In this document: positions 41,435-50,829 of the stretch, piece after piece
Position numbering within the stretch: the first letter of the stretch is position 1
Layout of the letters: each line of letters begins with the position of its first letter
DNA from: Pedobacter frigiditerrae
GTDB taxonomy: Bacteria; Bacteroidota; Bacteroidia; Sphingobacteriales; Sphingobacteriaceae
Direction of reading: 5' to 3'
DNA length: 64,000 nt
Assembly: GCF_004331645.1 (NCBI RefSeq)
Contig: NZ_SJSK01000001.1
Span: 868,001 to 932,000 of the forward strand
The notes under the pieces: model-generated
Told to the model about the DNA's origin: nothing
Databases searched by the model: none
What the model saw: only the letters and a program-made list of their open reading frames with translations
Translations under genes and position numbers: made by a program

Positions 41435-41450
41435 GTATTAAATTTAATAC
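41435..41450. promoter_or_regulatory. Palindrome upstream of the GH3 gene
   Basis: GTATTAAATTTAATAC is a perfect 16-bp palindrome lying 84 bases before the GH3 start. With its upstream neighbour it gives GTGTATTAAAT, the same 11-mer as in the pyk operator-like palindrome. A possible -33/-7 pair (TTG 41483-41485, TAATTTTA 41504-41511) is downstream. Confidence 0.45.
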
Positions 41451-41533
41451 AATTGAATAACTTGGCTAGCTATTTGCCTACGTTGAGACAAATAAATAAT
41501 TGCTAATTTTATGGCTTGTCTATAATTGAAAAA

Positions 41534-43240
41534 ATGAAGAAATCCCTTTTTTATACGCTAAGTATCGTAATAACTATTTCCGCAACTGCGATAAAAGCAC
41601 AACAAACATCTTATATCGACCTTTTAAAACAAGAGCCTAAATGGGTTGATTCGGTTTTCAAAAAGCTGAATAAGAAGCAAAAAATTGCTCAAATGTTCTT
41701 TGTTGCAGCATATACAAATAAAAGCAAGGCCTTTACCGATTCTATTGGTAAGGTAATCAAAAAAGAAAAAATTGGAGGATTGGTTTTCTTTCAGGGCGGT
41801 CCTGGAAGGCAAGCTGCTTTAACTAATCAATACCAAAAACTAGCAAGAGTTCCATTATTAATTGCTTCCGATGGAGAATGGGGATTAGGAATGCGTTTGG
41901 ATAGCACTATTGCTTATCCTTATCAAATGGCTTTAGGGGCAATTCAGAATAAAGAATTGATATACCAAATGGGTTTAGAGGTTGCCAAAGATTTCAAAAG
42001 AATTGGCATGCACATGAATTTGGCACCAGATGTTGATGTAAACAACAATGCAAAAAATCCTGTAATTAACTACCGTTCTTTTGGCGAAAACAAATATAAT
42101 GTGGCTGAAAAGGGAGCTGCTTATCTAAAAGGAATGCAAGAGGGCGGGTTATTAGTGAGCATCAAACATTTTCCTGGTCACGGAGATACAGATGTAGACT
42201 CTCACTTTGATTTGCCTCAACTTAAATTTACAAAAGAGCGTTTAGATAGTTTAGAAATGTATCCTTTTAAAGAACTGGTTAAGAGCGGCGCAGCAGGGGT
42301 AATGATTGCACATATGAATATTCCAGCTTTAGATGCTACACCAAATATGCCTTCGACTTTGTCAAAACCAATTGTTACGGGGATATTAAAAGAGCAAATA
42401 GGCTTTAAGGGAATCATTATTTCTGATGCAATGGGAATGAAAGGTGTAGTGAAATTTTTTAAGGATGGCGAAGCCGATGTAATGGGCGTAATTGCAGGCA
42501 ATGATATTCTTGAGCTTTCTGAAGATAGTAAAAGAGCCGTAAAAATGGTGAGAAAGGCAATTAAAGAAGAGCGTTTAACCATGGAAAGAATTGATGAAAG
42601 CGTAAAGAAAATTTTAACAGCTAAATATTGGGCGGGGTTAAATATACCTCAAACCATTAACGAGAATAATGTTGTTGCCGATGTGAATAGGCCAGAAAGC
42701 TTAGTGTTATTACAGCAGTTGGCAGATGCAAGTATGACCTTGTTAAGAGGAAGAGAATACATCAAAACACTTTCACCAGATAAGAGAACAGTTATCCTAA
42801 ATCTAGGAACTCCGGATGTTACTGCATTTCAAAAAGAATTGGCAGTTACTTATAAAAATTCTGTTGTTTATAATTTAAATAAGGACGCAAACGCAAATGC
42901 AATTGCAAAGGTATTGGCAGAAATTAAACCAGATGACCAAGTGATTATTGGAATTGTGGATACCCGTATTCGTCCTGGAAATAACATTCCTTTAAGTGCA
43001 GATTTGAAAATGTTTATTGCTGATATGGCCAAAAAAGATGCGGTTTTTGCGTTATTTGCAAACCCATATAACCTGGCAGGATTAACAGGATTAGAAAATG
43101 CAAAAGCTTTATTGGTAGCCTACCAGAAAGAAGAATTTATGCAAAAATCGGCAGCCTCAGTCTTTAAAAATCAATTAATACCAACAGGTAAACTTCCGGT
43201 TTCTGTTAATACGTTCTTTAAATATGGTGATGGACTATAA
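41534..43240 (+). CDS. Secreted glycoside hydrolase family 3 (NagZ-like)
   Basis: Exo-acting beta-N-acetylhexosaminidase-like enzyme of 568 residues. The signal peptide is MKKSLFYTLSIVITISATAIKAQQ. The GH3 barrel shows VSIKHFPGHGDTDVDSHFDLP, the NagZ His-Asp loop (near residues 205-222). The nucleophile Asp is in GIIISDAMGMKGV (near 300). A C-terminal alpha/beta sandwich domain follows. It probably releases N-acetylglucosamine from peptidoglycan or glycans in the periplasm. The TTG start at 41516 is less likely than ATG 41534, where the signal peptide begins. Its end overlaps the GH92 gene by 17 bases, so they are translationally coupled. Confidence 0.88.
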   Translation: MKKSLFYTLSIVITISATAIKAQQTSYIDLLKQEPKWVDSVFKKLNKKQKIAQMFFVAAYTNKSKAFTDSIGKVIKKEKIGGLVFFQGGPGRQAALTNQYQKLARVPLLIASDGEWGLGMRLDSTIAYPYQMALGAIQNKELIYQMGLEVAKDFKRIGMHMNLAPDVDVNNNAKNPVINYRSFGENKYNVAEKGAAYLKGMQEGGLLVSIKHFPGHGDTDVDSHFDLPQLKFTKERLDSLEMYPFKELVKSGAAGVMIAHMNIPALDATPNMPSTLSKPIVTGILKEQIGFKGIIISDAMGMKGVVKFFKDGEADVMGVIAGNDILELSEDSKRAVKMVRKAIKEERLTMERIDESVKKILTAKYWAGLNIPQTINENNVVADVNRPESLVLLQQLADASMTLLRGREYIKTLSPDKRTVILNLGTPDVTAFQKELAVTYKNSVVYNLNKDANANAIAKVLAEIKPDDQVIIGIVDTRIRPGNNIPLSADLKMFIADMAKKDAVFALFANPYNLAGLTGLENAKALLVAYQKEEFMQKSAASVFKNQLIPTGKLPVSVNTFFKYGDGL

Positions 43241-45302
43241 ATCAATATCAACCAAGTTAATTCCAATACTTCTTTTCTTTTTTTGTGGAAATTTAAAAGC
43301 TCAACAGAAGGTTTTCGAACCAGTAAAATTAGTAAATGTATTTTTAGGTTCTTCTGGAGATCATGGGCAACTTAGCCCTGCGGCTTCATCTCCTTTTGGT
43401 ATGATGAGTATTGGTCCACAAACGTATCCAAATCTTCATGCTGGTTATGAGCATAATGCAAAGTTATTTTTAGGATTTACGCATAATCGTTTTGAAGGTG
43501 TAGGTTGCACAGGAAGTGGTGGTTTACTATTAATTAAACCATTTCTTGGCGATGAAAAAGATGAATTAATTAAAACTGTTGAAGATGCAAGTCCTGGTTA
43601 CTATCATGTTGGTTTTGAAAACAAAATTGATGTAAAATTAACTGCAGGCAATAAATCGGGAATTCATAAATATTTATTTCCAAAAGGGAAAAAAGGGGTT
43701 TATATAGATTTCAGCCATGCTTTATCAAGAGGATTTGTTGCAGAAGAACATACGGTAAATAACAAAGGAATTGAAGGTTGGATTGAAGCACGAACTACTT
43801 GTAGTGAAGGAAAATACAAGGTTTACTATCAAATATACTTTGGTAAAAAGATAACTGTAAAATCAATTAATGAACATAAATTAAATGTCTTTTTCGACGA
43901 GAATGAAACGGAAGAGGAAATTCGAATTGGGTTTTCTGCTGTAAACCATGATTATGCAGTTATAAATGCTAATAACCTATGGTTTGATAGATTAAAGCAG
44001 AAATCGCAAAACGAATGGAATGAAAAATTAAGTACAATTAAAGCAGAAGGAGATATAACAAGCCAAAAGCTATTTTACTCGCTGCTTTATAGAACCATGC
44101 AATCGCCATATTTAATTTCAGAGGCTGATGGTAGTTATAAAACCAGTAATGGAACAACTAATCAATCTAAAGAAGCATACTACAATGGTTGGGCTGTTTG
44201 GGATAATTATAGGACACAATTGCCTTTGTTATCGATCATTCAGCCAAAGGCATTTCAAGATATGACTTCTTCAATTGCAAGCCTGTATCTAAGTGGTAAA
44301 AAAGATTATGCCACTCAAAAAGAGCCATCAAATACTGTTAGAACAGAGCATGCAATTGTTGTTTTATTAGATGCTTATAGAAAAGGATATAAGGTTGATT
44401 TTGCAAAGATTGCAGATTCATTAGTGTCTGAGATAAATCGATTAGATTTCAGCAAACCAGATAAAGCTTTAGAAGCAAGTTATGATGTTTGGGCACTAGC
44501 CCAGATTTTCAACCATCTTAAACAACCAGAACTCTATAAAAAGTATTTAGAAAAAGCTGCGGACTACAAAAAATACTGGAATAAAGATTTTAAGGATATT
44601 GATAAGAATGATGTAGATAGAATGCAGGCTAGAGGTTTGTATCAAGGCACAATTTGGCAATACCGATGGTTTGTTCCATTTGATGTTAAAGGTTTAATAG
44701 AACTGTGTGGGGGAGATGAAAATTACCTAGCTCAGCTTACCAAATTTTACAAAGGCGATTTTTATAACCATGCAAATGAACCCGATTTGCAAGTTCCGCT
44801 CATGTTTAACATGACTAAACAGCCTTGGGTTTCACAAAAATGGATGCATCAATTGGCAGCTGATACAGTTGTTCAATACTATTTTAATGATAACAGTAGA
44901 GGTATTGACCCTTTTGTAGATAGGATTTATAAAAATGAACCTAAAGCTTACATTAGAACAATGGATGATGATGCAGGAGCAATGTCAGCATGGTATGTTT
45001 TTACAGCTAGTGGCTTTTCTCCAGCTTGTGTTGGTTTGCCAATTTATTATTTGAATGTTCCACTATTTAAAACCTTAACTTATAATTTGCCAGCAGGAAA
45101 GCAGTTTATAATTACTGTAAACGACTTTACAAAGGATAATATTTACATCAATCAAGTAAAACTGAATGGAAAATTGATTGATAGAAATTGGATAAGCCAA
45201 GATGAAATTATGGCTGGAGGGGTATTGGAAATTAATGCTTCAAAAACGCCAAATCATAAATTTGGAACGGTAAATCAATGGATTTCTAGTATGGACAAAT
45301 AA
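43224..45302 (+). CDS. Secreted GH92 alpha-mannosidase-like glycosidase
   Basis: Calcium-dependent exo-alpha-mannosidase family protein of 692 residues, with signal peptide LIPILLFFFCGNLKAQQ. Family features include VNVFLGSSGDHGQLSPAASSPFGMMSIGP and GFTHNRFEGVGCTGSGGLLL near the N-terminus. The (alpha/alpha)6 catalytic domain shows YYNGWAVWDNYRTQLPLLSI, the Q/E-rich YQGTIWQYRWFVPFD, and MDDDAGAMSAWYVFTASGFSP (core DDDAGAMSAWYVF). Together with the coupled GH3 enzyme it could strip mannose and N-acetylglucosamine from glycoproteins. Starts at 43224 or 43230 are both possible. Confidence 0.88.
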   Translation: MVMDYKSISTKLIPILLFFFCGNLKAQQKVFEPVKLVNVFLGSSGDHGQLSPAASSPFGMMSIGPQTYPNLHAGYEHNAKLFLGFTHNRFEGVGCTGSGGLLLIKPFLGDEKDELIKTVEDASPGYYHVGFENKIDVKLTAGNKSGIHKYLFPKGKKGVYIDFSHALSRGFVAEEHTVNNKGIEGWIEARTTCSEGKYKVYYQIYFGKKITVKSINEHKLNVFFDENETEEEIRIGFSAVNHDYAVINANNLWFDRLKQKSQNEWNEKLSTIKAEGDITSQKLFYSLLYRTMQSPYLISEADGSYKTSNGTTNQSKEAYYNGWAVWDNYRTQLPLLSIIQPKAFQDMTSSIASLYLSGKKDYATQKEPSNTVRTEHAIVVLLDAYRKGYKVDFAKIADSLVSEINRLDFSKPDKALEASYDVWALAQIFNHLKQPELYKKYLEKAADYKKYWNKDFKDIDKNDVDRMQARGLYQGTIWQYRWFVPFDVKGLIELCGGDENYLAQLTKFYKGDFYNHANEPDLQVPLMFNMTKQPWVSQKWMHQLAADTVVQYYFNDNSRGIDPFVDRIYKNEPKAYIRTMDDDAGAMSAWYVFTASGFSPACVGLPIYYLNVPLFKTLTYNLPAGKQFIITVNDFTKDNIYINQVKLNGKLIDRNWISQDEIMAGGVLEINASKTPNHKFGTVNQWISSMDK

Positions 45303-45332
45303 AAAGGCGGAAAGCGATAGCTTTCCGCCTTT
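45303..45332. terminator. Terminator after the GH92 gene
   Basis: AAAGGCGGAAAGC (45303-45315) pairs perfectly with GCTTTCCGCCTTT (45320-45332) around GATA. It lies directly after the GH92 stop codon and before the convergent thioredoxin-like gene. Confidence 0.9.
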
Positions 45333-45358
45333 ATTAACTTTCAACCCCCAACTCAACA

Positions 45359-45862
45359 CTAATATTTATTGTTCTCTGGTTGCAGTGCCGCATAGTTCCA
45401 GTTTTTCAAAAACTCAGTAATCTTTTTCACACTGTGACCACTTCCTTCTTCTAAGTAGGCAGAGTTTTGTGTGTGAATTAATTTTCCATCCCCATCTAAA
45501 ATTAAAAATACAGGGAAGCCAAAACGGCCAGGGTAACTTAATTTTTTAAGTACAGCTTCATTTTTATTCTCAGGACTCCAATTTAATAAAACTGTTTCGT
45601 AATTTTTATTTAAAAGCTCTTTTAAAGCTGGCGTGGCATCCACTAAATCATGAAAACGGATACACCAAATACACCAGTTACCTCCAACTTGAATAAATAC
45701 ATGTTTCTTTTCCTTCTTCGCTTTAGCAACTGCAGCATCTATATCTGCTTGGGCATTTGCTTTTGGATTATAGATGTTTACAACTGGTTTTGTTGGCGCT
45801 GTTTGTGCGAAACCCGTTGTTGATAATAGTGCTAGTGCGAAGATTATAAGTGTTTTTTTCAT
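45359..45862 (-). CDS. Exported thioredoxin-like protein
   Basis: A 167-residue periplasmic thioredoxin-fold protein. The signal peptide is MKKTLIIFALALLSTTGFAQ. The redox motif is GGNWCIWCIRFHD (WCxxC, about residues 60-72). A cis-Pro-like region follows in PGRFGFPVFLILDGDGKLI. It belongs to the thioredoxin_7/DUF255-like group found in Bacteroidota. It probably reduces or oxidises disulfides outside the cytoplasm; its partner is unknown. Confidence 0.82.
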   Translation of the reverse strand: MKKTLIIFALALLSTTGFAQTAPTKPVVNIYNPKANAQADIDAAVAKAKKEKKHVFIQVGGNWCIWCIRFHDLVDATPALKELLNKNYETVLLNWSPENKNEAVLKKLSYPGRFGFPVFLILDGDGKLIHTQNSAYLEEGSGHSVKKITEFLKNWNYAALQPENNKY

Positions 45863-45956
45863 AGCTATATAATTGATAACGTAAAGATAATAAAGACTAT
45901 ACCATTTGTATATTAATCAGTATTTCTTTACAGAGTAAGTACAAATTACAAAAGCT

Positions 45957-45964
45957 TATCTTTG
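45957..45964 (+). promoter_or_regulatory. -7 box abutting the TatD-like gene
   Basis: TATCTTTG is an exact TAnnTTTG match that ends seven bases before ATG 45972. Transcription should start at or next to the start codon. Confidence 0.5.
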
Positions 45965-45971
45965 CATAGTG

Positions 45972-46628
45972 ATGGATTTTTTAGATATACATACTCACAA
46001 AACCGCAACACAATCTGGTGTTACCAGCATCCAAAGCCTTACCCTAACAGATGATATTTTTTTGGCAATGCCGAAGAAGAAACCAATTTCTATAGGTCTT
46101 CACCCTTGGTATGCAACAATTGATAAGCTCGAAGTGCAAATGAAGTACCTAGTGTTTTTGGCAAAACAAACTAATGTTAAGTTAATAGGAGAATGTGGGC
46201 TCGATAAGCTGAGAGGTGAAAAATTGGAGAATCAGTTAGCAATTTTAGAGCGACAGATTCTATTAGCGGAAGAATTGAAAAAGCCATTAATTTTGCACTG
46301 TGTGAAGTCTTTTTCGGAATTAATAGAGGTTAAAGAAAAGCTAAAAGTTAAAGTTCCAATGATTATCCATGGTTTTAATAAAAATGAAGAACTCGGGGAA
46401 CAATTGGTAGCTAAAGGTTTTTCTCTTTCTTTTGGTGCTGCAGTTTTAAAAGAAAATTCTGGCGCAGCAAAGCTGGTTGAAGAACTGGATGACTTCTACT
46501 TAGAAACCGATGATTCTGAAATAACAATTCAAGAAATTTATCATGCAGTTGCGGAAATAAAAAAATGTTCGGTTGATGAGCTTAAAGCGATTATTTTTGC
46601 CAACTGCAAAAAAATAAACCTAATATAA
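45972..46628 (+). CDS. TatD-family metal-dependent hydrolase
   Basis: A 218-residue member of the TatD/amidohydrolase family. Metal-binding motifs are DFLDIHTHK (residues about 2-10), LIGECGLDKLRG (about 75), PLILHCVKSFSEL with His (about 105), IIHGFNKNEE (about 131) and FYLETDDSEI (about 178). Relatives act as 3'-5' DNA/RNA exonucleases or deacylases. It is shorter than E. coli TatD, as is common for this Bacteroidota branch. The GTG three bases upstream could also serve as start. It is followed five bases later by the ThiF-like gene. Confidence 0.82.
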   Translation: MDFLDIHTHKTATQSGVTSIQSLTLTDDIFLAMPKKKPISIGLHPWYATIDKLEVQMKYLVFLAKQTNVKLIGECGLDKLRGEKLENQLAILERQILLAEELKKPLILHCVKSFSELIEVKEKLKVKVPMIIHGFNKNEELGEQLVAKGFSLSFGAAVLKENSGAAKLVEELDDFYLETDDSEITIQEIYHAVAEIKKCSVDELKAIIFANCKKINLI

Positions 46629-46632
46629 AAAG

Positions 46633-47427
46633 ATGTCTAATGTTACTTGGCTTTCTCGCTCGGCTTTGCTGTTAGGAGATAATGGAATAGAAAAACTGCA
46701 AAACAAACACGTTTTAGTTGTAGGCTTAGGAGGTGTGGGCTCTTTTGCAGCTGAATTTATTTGCAGGTCTGGCATAGGAGAAATGACTATTGTAGATGGT
46801 GATGTAGTTGACCCAACAAATAGAAATAGGCAGCTGCCGGCATTGGCAACCAATCATGGAGTAAGTAAAGCTGAGATTATGAAAGAGCGGTTATTAGCGA
46901 TTAATCCAGACTTAAAATTGAATGTTATTAATTCATTTTTAACACCAGAGAAATGCCAAGAACTTTTAGAAAATAAGTTCGATTACGTGATGGATTGTAT
47001 TGATAGCGTAAAGCCAAAACTTACCTTACTTTCTTCGGCACTAGAAAAAAATATCCCAATAGTAAGCTCTATGGGTGCAGGTGGTAAACTTGACCCGACA
47101 AGTATTAAGATTACAATGCTGCCTGATACTTACCAGTGTGTATTGGCAAGTTATGTTCGCAAAAGATTAAATAAAACAATAAATGCAGATAAGATTAAGG
47201 CCGTATTCTCAACTGAAGAAATAAGAAAAGATTCATTGATTATGACTGATGGCAGCAACTTCAAAAAATCCGCCTATGGGACAGTTTCCTATTTGCCAGC
47301 TGCATTTGGCGGGACTTGTGCATCGGTTGTTATTAGAGATTTACTAGGTTATCCTATAGAAATGGCCCAACGTCCAGCAAGAATAAGCCATAAAACTTTG
47401 CAAAAAAGGAAAGCCAAGAAAAAATAG
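46633..47427 (+). CDS. tcdA: ThiF-family E1-like enzyme, TcdA-like
   Basis: ATP-dependent adenylating enzyme of 264 residues. The nucleotide loop is HVLVVGLGGVGSFAAEFICRSGIG (core GLGGVGSFAAE, about residues 28-45). Then come DGDVVDPTNRNRQLPAL (Arg/Asn pair) and DCIDSVKPKLTLL. It lacks the CxxC zinc pairs of MoeB/ThiF. This fits TcdA (CsdL), which dehydrates t6A37 of tRNA to the cyclic form. Directly after the TatD-like gene and on the same strand. The tRNA assignment is from family resemblance. Confidence 0.85.
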   Translation: MSNVTWLSRSALLLGDNGIEKLQNKHVLVVGLGGVGSFAAEFICRSGIGEMTIVDGDVVDPTNRNRQLPALATNHGVSKAEIMKERLLAINPDLKLNVINSFLTPEKCQELLENKFDYVMDCIDSVKPKLTLLSSALEKNIPIVSSMGAGGKLDPTSIKITMLPDTYQCVLASYVRKRLNKTINADKIKAVFSTEEIRKDSLIMTDGSNFKKSAYGTVSYLPAAFGGTCASVVIRDLLGYPIEMAQRPARISHKTLQKRKAKKK

Positions 47428-47503
47428 TTCTCAATGAATTGTTGAAAATCTAGATTTCTGAACGGGTTTAAATTTTGTAAGTTTAATCCGTAGGGAATTA
47501 CAT

Positions 47504-50500
47504 ATGGCTAACAAACCACTCAAAATACTTCAAGCTTCTGCGGGTTCTGGTAAAACATTCAGTTTAACGGCACATTATCTTACTTTGCTCTTTAGTGGCG
47601 AAAATAAATACCGCGAAATATTAGCGGTAACCTTTACCAACAAGGCAACCGAAGAAATGAAAACCAGAATTTTAGAAGTTTTGGTTGGCTTGGCAAAAGG
47701 AGATCCTGCTAGGAAAATTGAAGATTACAGAAAGCTGGTTCTGACAGCTTATCCAAATCTTAGTACTCAAGAATTACAATTTAAAGCAGAGAAGATTTAT
47801 CGTAAAATTCTTCACGATTACAGTCGTTTTTCGGTAAGTACCATTGATGGTTTTGTGCAAAAGGTAATTCGTGGTTTTGCTTTTGAGTTGGGCTTAAATG
47901 CCGATTATAATTTAGAGATGAATTATGATAAAGTGAAAGATGATTTGGTTAACAAATTAGATGAAGCTTTAGACCATAACAAACAACTTTTACAATGGAT
48001 TATAGATTTGGCTATCGAGCGAATTGGTGATAATAAAAGTTGGAACTACAAAATTGAACTCTACAATTTAATAGGTGAGATTTTTTCAGAACGCTTTCAG
48101 ATTTTTGAAACCGCTGTTGAAGATTTAGGACTGGAAAACATCGACGAATTATTCAAAAAATACATTAGCGTTACCAAAGCTGAGATTAAAAATTTTGAAG
48201 AAGAGATAATTGCCCTAGCAACTGAAGCTAACGAAGCAATGGATGTTTTAGGTGTTGAAAATGATGACCTAAAAGGAAAATCTAGAAACGGATTAAAGAA
48301 AATAATCTTAGTTGCCAGAGGTGATTTTTCTCATCTCGAGACATTATTTAAATACATTGATGAGCCTGAAGAATGGTTCCAAAAAAATGTAAGTCTGCCA
48401 GAAGTTTATGATACCATAAATCCTATTCTACAGAAGATAAAGGCTCACTACTTAGCGCATTTGCCAAATTACAGTTTAGCAATCGCTTTCAATAAAAATC
48501 TGTATTATTTAAGGTTGATGCAAGAAATTGCAGTATTGCTGAAACAATATAGAGCAGAAAATGATAACTTATTAATTAGCGATGCGCAAAAATTAATCTA
48601 TGGAATTACCGAAGATGCTGGAGACAATCCTTCCTTTATTTGGGAGAAAGTTGGCAACCGATACCGTAATTTTTTATTTGATGAATTTCAAGATACTTCA
48701 ACAAGTCAGTGGGGAAGTTTCAAATCGCTTTTAACTAATGCCATTGCTACGCCAAATCCAGATGTAATTGACCATTTAATTGTGGGCGATACTAAACAAT
48801 CTATTTATCGTTGGCGTAATGGCGATTGGAATATCTTACACAAACATGCTAAGACCGATGTTGGTGCGCATAATGTTTTAGAGGATAGTTTGGCTGAAAA
48901 TTATCGCAGTACCGAGAATATCATTACGTTTAACAATTTTCTTTATCGTCAAATTCCATTGACTTTACAGAATGAGTTAAATGAAAATTTATTAGGCAAA
49001 CCAGAAAGTATCTCAGCCTGGTGGCAAGGCCAAAACTACCAGCAAATTATTACAGATATCTACGGAGCTTCAACACAAAATTATGCGCCAAATACTTTAA
49101 AGGGTGGAACGATAAAAATCAAGAAATTTGGCAAGGATGATGCGCCAAATGAAGCAAGATTTACAGAAACTGTTTTTAGAGATTTGGCTTTGGCTGATGT
49201 AATAAATGAAATAAACCATCTTAAAAACGAGCAGAATTACTCGTTAAAAGACATCGCTATTTTGGTTCGTTCTAACAGCGAGGCAATGTTAACTGTTCAG
49301 CAATTAATGGAACAAAATTTACCAGTTTTATCTGGCGATGCTTTGTTAATTTCTAATAATTCGGCAATACAATTAATCATCAATACTTTAAAAGTGCTGA
49401 TAGGTATTGATGCACAAACTGCATTGTACAAAGCAAATTGTATTGCGTTGTATCATTCATTGCAAGGAAAAGAAGCAAATGCAAATCATTATTTAAACTT
49501 AAATGGTGTTTCTTTAAGCAGTTTGTCTAGTGTTCTCCCAACTACTTTGTGCGAAAATTGGCAAAGTTGGTTGCAATTGCCTTTACCAGAATTACTAGAG
49601 ATTTTAATTGAAAGTTATGGCTTAAAAAATCTGCAAGAACATCTTCCATATTTATTGGCATTTAGAGATTTAACCGCTAATGCTAGTCGGATGGGAGAGA
49701 AAGGAATCATTGCGTTTTTAACCTGGTGGGATGAGGATGGCGTGAAAAAATCTTTGCCATCGCCTGAAGGAGTTGATGCGATACAAATCATCACTATCCA
49801 TAAATCTAAAGGTTTAGCTTTTAGGGCTGTTTTTGTGCCATTTTGTAATTGGGAAATTAAAGGAAAAACAAATTCCACTTTTTGGGTTTCATCAGAAGAT
49901 ACAGTTTACAAAGAGTTGCGTGGCATTCCTTTAAAATACACTGAAGACTTGTCAAATTCATCAATTTCAAAAGCATATTACGAAGAGTTGTTATACAATA
50001 ATATGGATGCATTGAATATGCTTTATGTGGCAACGACAAGGTCGAAGGATTATTTATACATCGCCACGATGGCTAAAAAAGAACCAAAATTATCTACAAT
50101 GGGCGATGTGATTAATCTAACTTTTGATGCTCAATTCGATGAGAATAACTTGTATGCGATTGAGGATTATGTGAAGATTGAAAACAAGGTTGAAAATTCT
50201 AATTTTATCAGGTTAGCTACTTATCCTACTACAACACGCTTATCTGAATTGTATGTTCCATCAGAAGAAAAACATTTAAGGCATTTAGTGAACATTGAGA
50301 AATCTGGCAGAAAAGGTTCCCTTCTTCACGATATTTTGGCAAACGCAAGTACTGAAAAAGAAGTGGAGACGTACATAAGCGGTTTGGTGTTACAAGGAAT
50401 TGTACAAGATGAAGAACAATTAGATTTGAAATCATCGGTATTAGAGGTGTTAAATAATGCAGACTTGAAAGCAATCTTAAGCAAAGCGACGGAAAGTATA

Positions 50501-50725
50501 ACTGAGAAAAATATTATCGATGCTAAGGGTAAATTGCATCGGCCAGATAGAGTTTTAATTACCGATGATGAAGTAATTATTTTAGATTATAAATTCACCT
50601 TAGAAGAGAGTGATAAACACATAGAGCAGATTGATAATTATAAAAATCTGTTGTTGGCTATGGGATTTGAGAATGTGAAAACCTATTTGTTTTATGCGGT
50701 TAGTGGAAAGTTAAAATTGGTATAG
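47504..50725 (+). CDS. AddA/RecB-like UvrD helicase-nuclease
   Basis: A 1073-residue superfamily-1 helicase with a C-terminal nuclease. The Walker A motif is ILQASAGSGKTFSLTAHYL (residues about 8-26). FTNKATEEMKTRI (motif Ia), NFLFDEFQDTSTSQW (motif II), VGDTKQSIYRWRNGD (motif III), HKSKGLAFRAVFVP (motif V) and MLYVATTRSKDYLYIA (motif VI) follow. The C-terminus holds a PD-(D/E)xK nuclease (LHRPDRVLITDDEVIILDYKF). With the next gene it forms the Bacteroidota AddAB-type complex that resects double-strand ends and degrades foreign DNA. Confidence 0.9.
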   Translation: MANKPLKILQASAGSGKTFSLTAHYLTLLFSGENKYREILAVTFTNKATEEMKTRILEVLVGLAKGDPARKIEDYRKLVLTAYPNLSTQELQFKAEKIYRKILHDYSRFSVSTIDGFVQKVIRGFAFELGLNADYNLEMNYDKVKDDLVNKLDEALDHNKQLLQWIIDLAIERIGDNKSWNYKIELYNLIGEIFSERFQIFETAVEDLGLENIDELFKKYISVTKAEIKNFEEEIIALATEANEAMDVLGVENDDLKGKSRNGLKKIILVARGDFSHLETLFKYIDEPEEWFQKNVSLPEVYDTINPILQKIKAHYLAHLPNYSLAIAFNKNLYYLRLMQEIAVLLKQYRAENDNLLISDAQKLIYGITEDAGDNPSFIWEKVGNRYRNFLFDEFQDTSTSQWGSFKSLLTNAIATPNPDVIDHLIVGDTKQSIYRWRNGDWNILHKHAKTDVGAHNVLEDSLAENYRSTENIITFNNFLYRQIPLTLQNELNENLLGKPESISAWWQGQNYQQIITDIYGASTQNYAPNTLKGGTIKIKKFGKDDAPNEARFTETVFRDLALADVINEINHLKNEQNYSLKDIAILVRSNSEAMLTVQQLMEQNLPVLSGDALLISNNSAIQLIINTLKVLIGIDAQTALYKANCIALYHSLQGKEANANHYLNLNGVSLSSLSSVLPTTLCENWQSWLQLPLPELLEILIESYGLKNLQEHLPYLLAFRDLTANASRMGEKGIIAFLTWWDEDGVKKSLPSPEGVDAIQIITIHKSKGLAFRAVFVPFCNWEIKGKTNSTFWVSSEDTVYKELRGIPLKYTEDLSNSSISKAYYEELLYNNMDALNMLYVATTRSKDYLYIATMAKKEPKLSTMGDVINLTFDAQFDENNLYAIEDYVKIENKVENSNFIRLATYPTTTRLSELYVPSEEKHLRHLVNIEKSGRKGSLLHDILANASTEKEVETYISGLVLQGIVQDEEQLDLKSSVLEVLNNADLKAILSKATESITEKNIIDAKGKLHRPDRVLITDDEVIILDYKFTLEESDKHIEQIDNYKNLLLAMGFENVKTYLFYAVSGKLKLV

Positions 50726-50757
50726 AGAAATGGAAAATTTTACAAAATTTAATAACA

Positions 50758-50829
50758 TACGCTTTAGGATTGCTTCTCATTCGATAAGCATTCTGTCTCA
50801 CATCTCATATCTCAATACTCAAATCTAAT
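50758..50829. repeat. Low-complexity word repeat before the AddB-like gene
   Basis: A degenerate stretch of CTCATATCTCAATACTCAAA-type words (50802 on) directly before ATG 50830. It is one of the wordy intergenic sequences listed in the findings. Confidence 0.5.
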
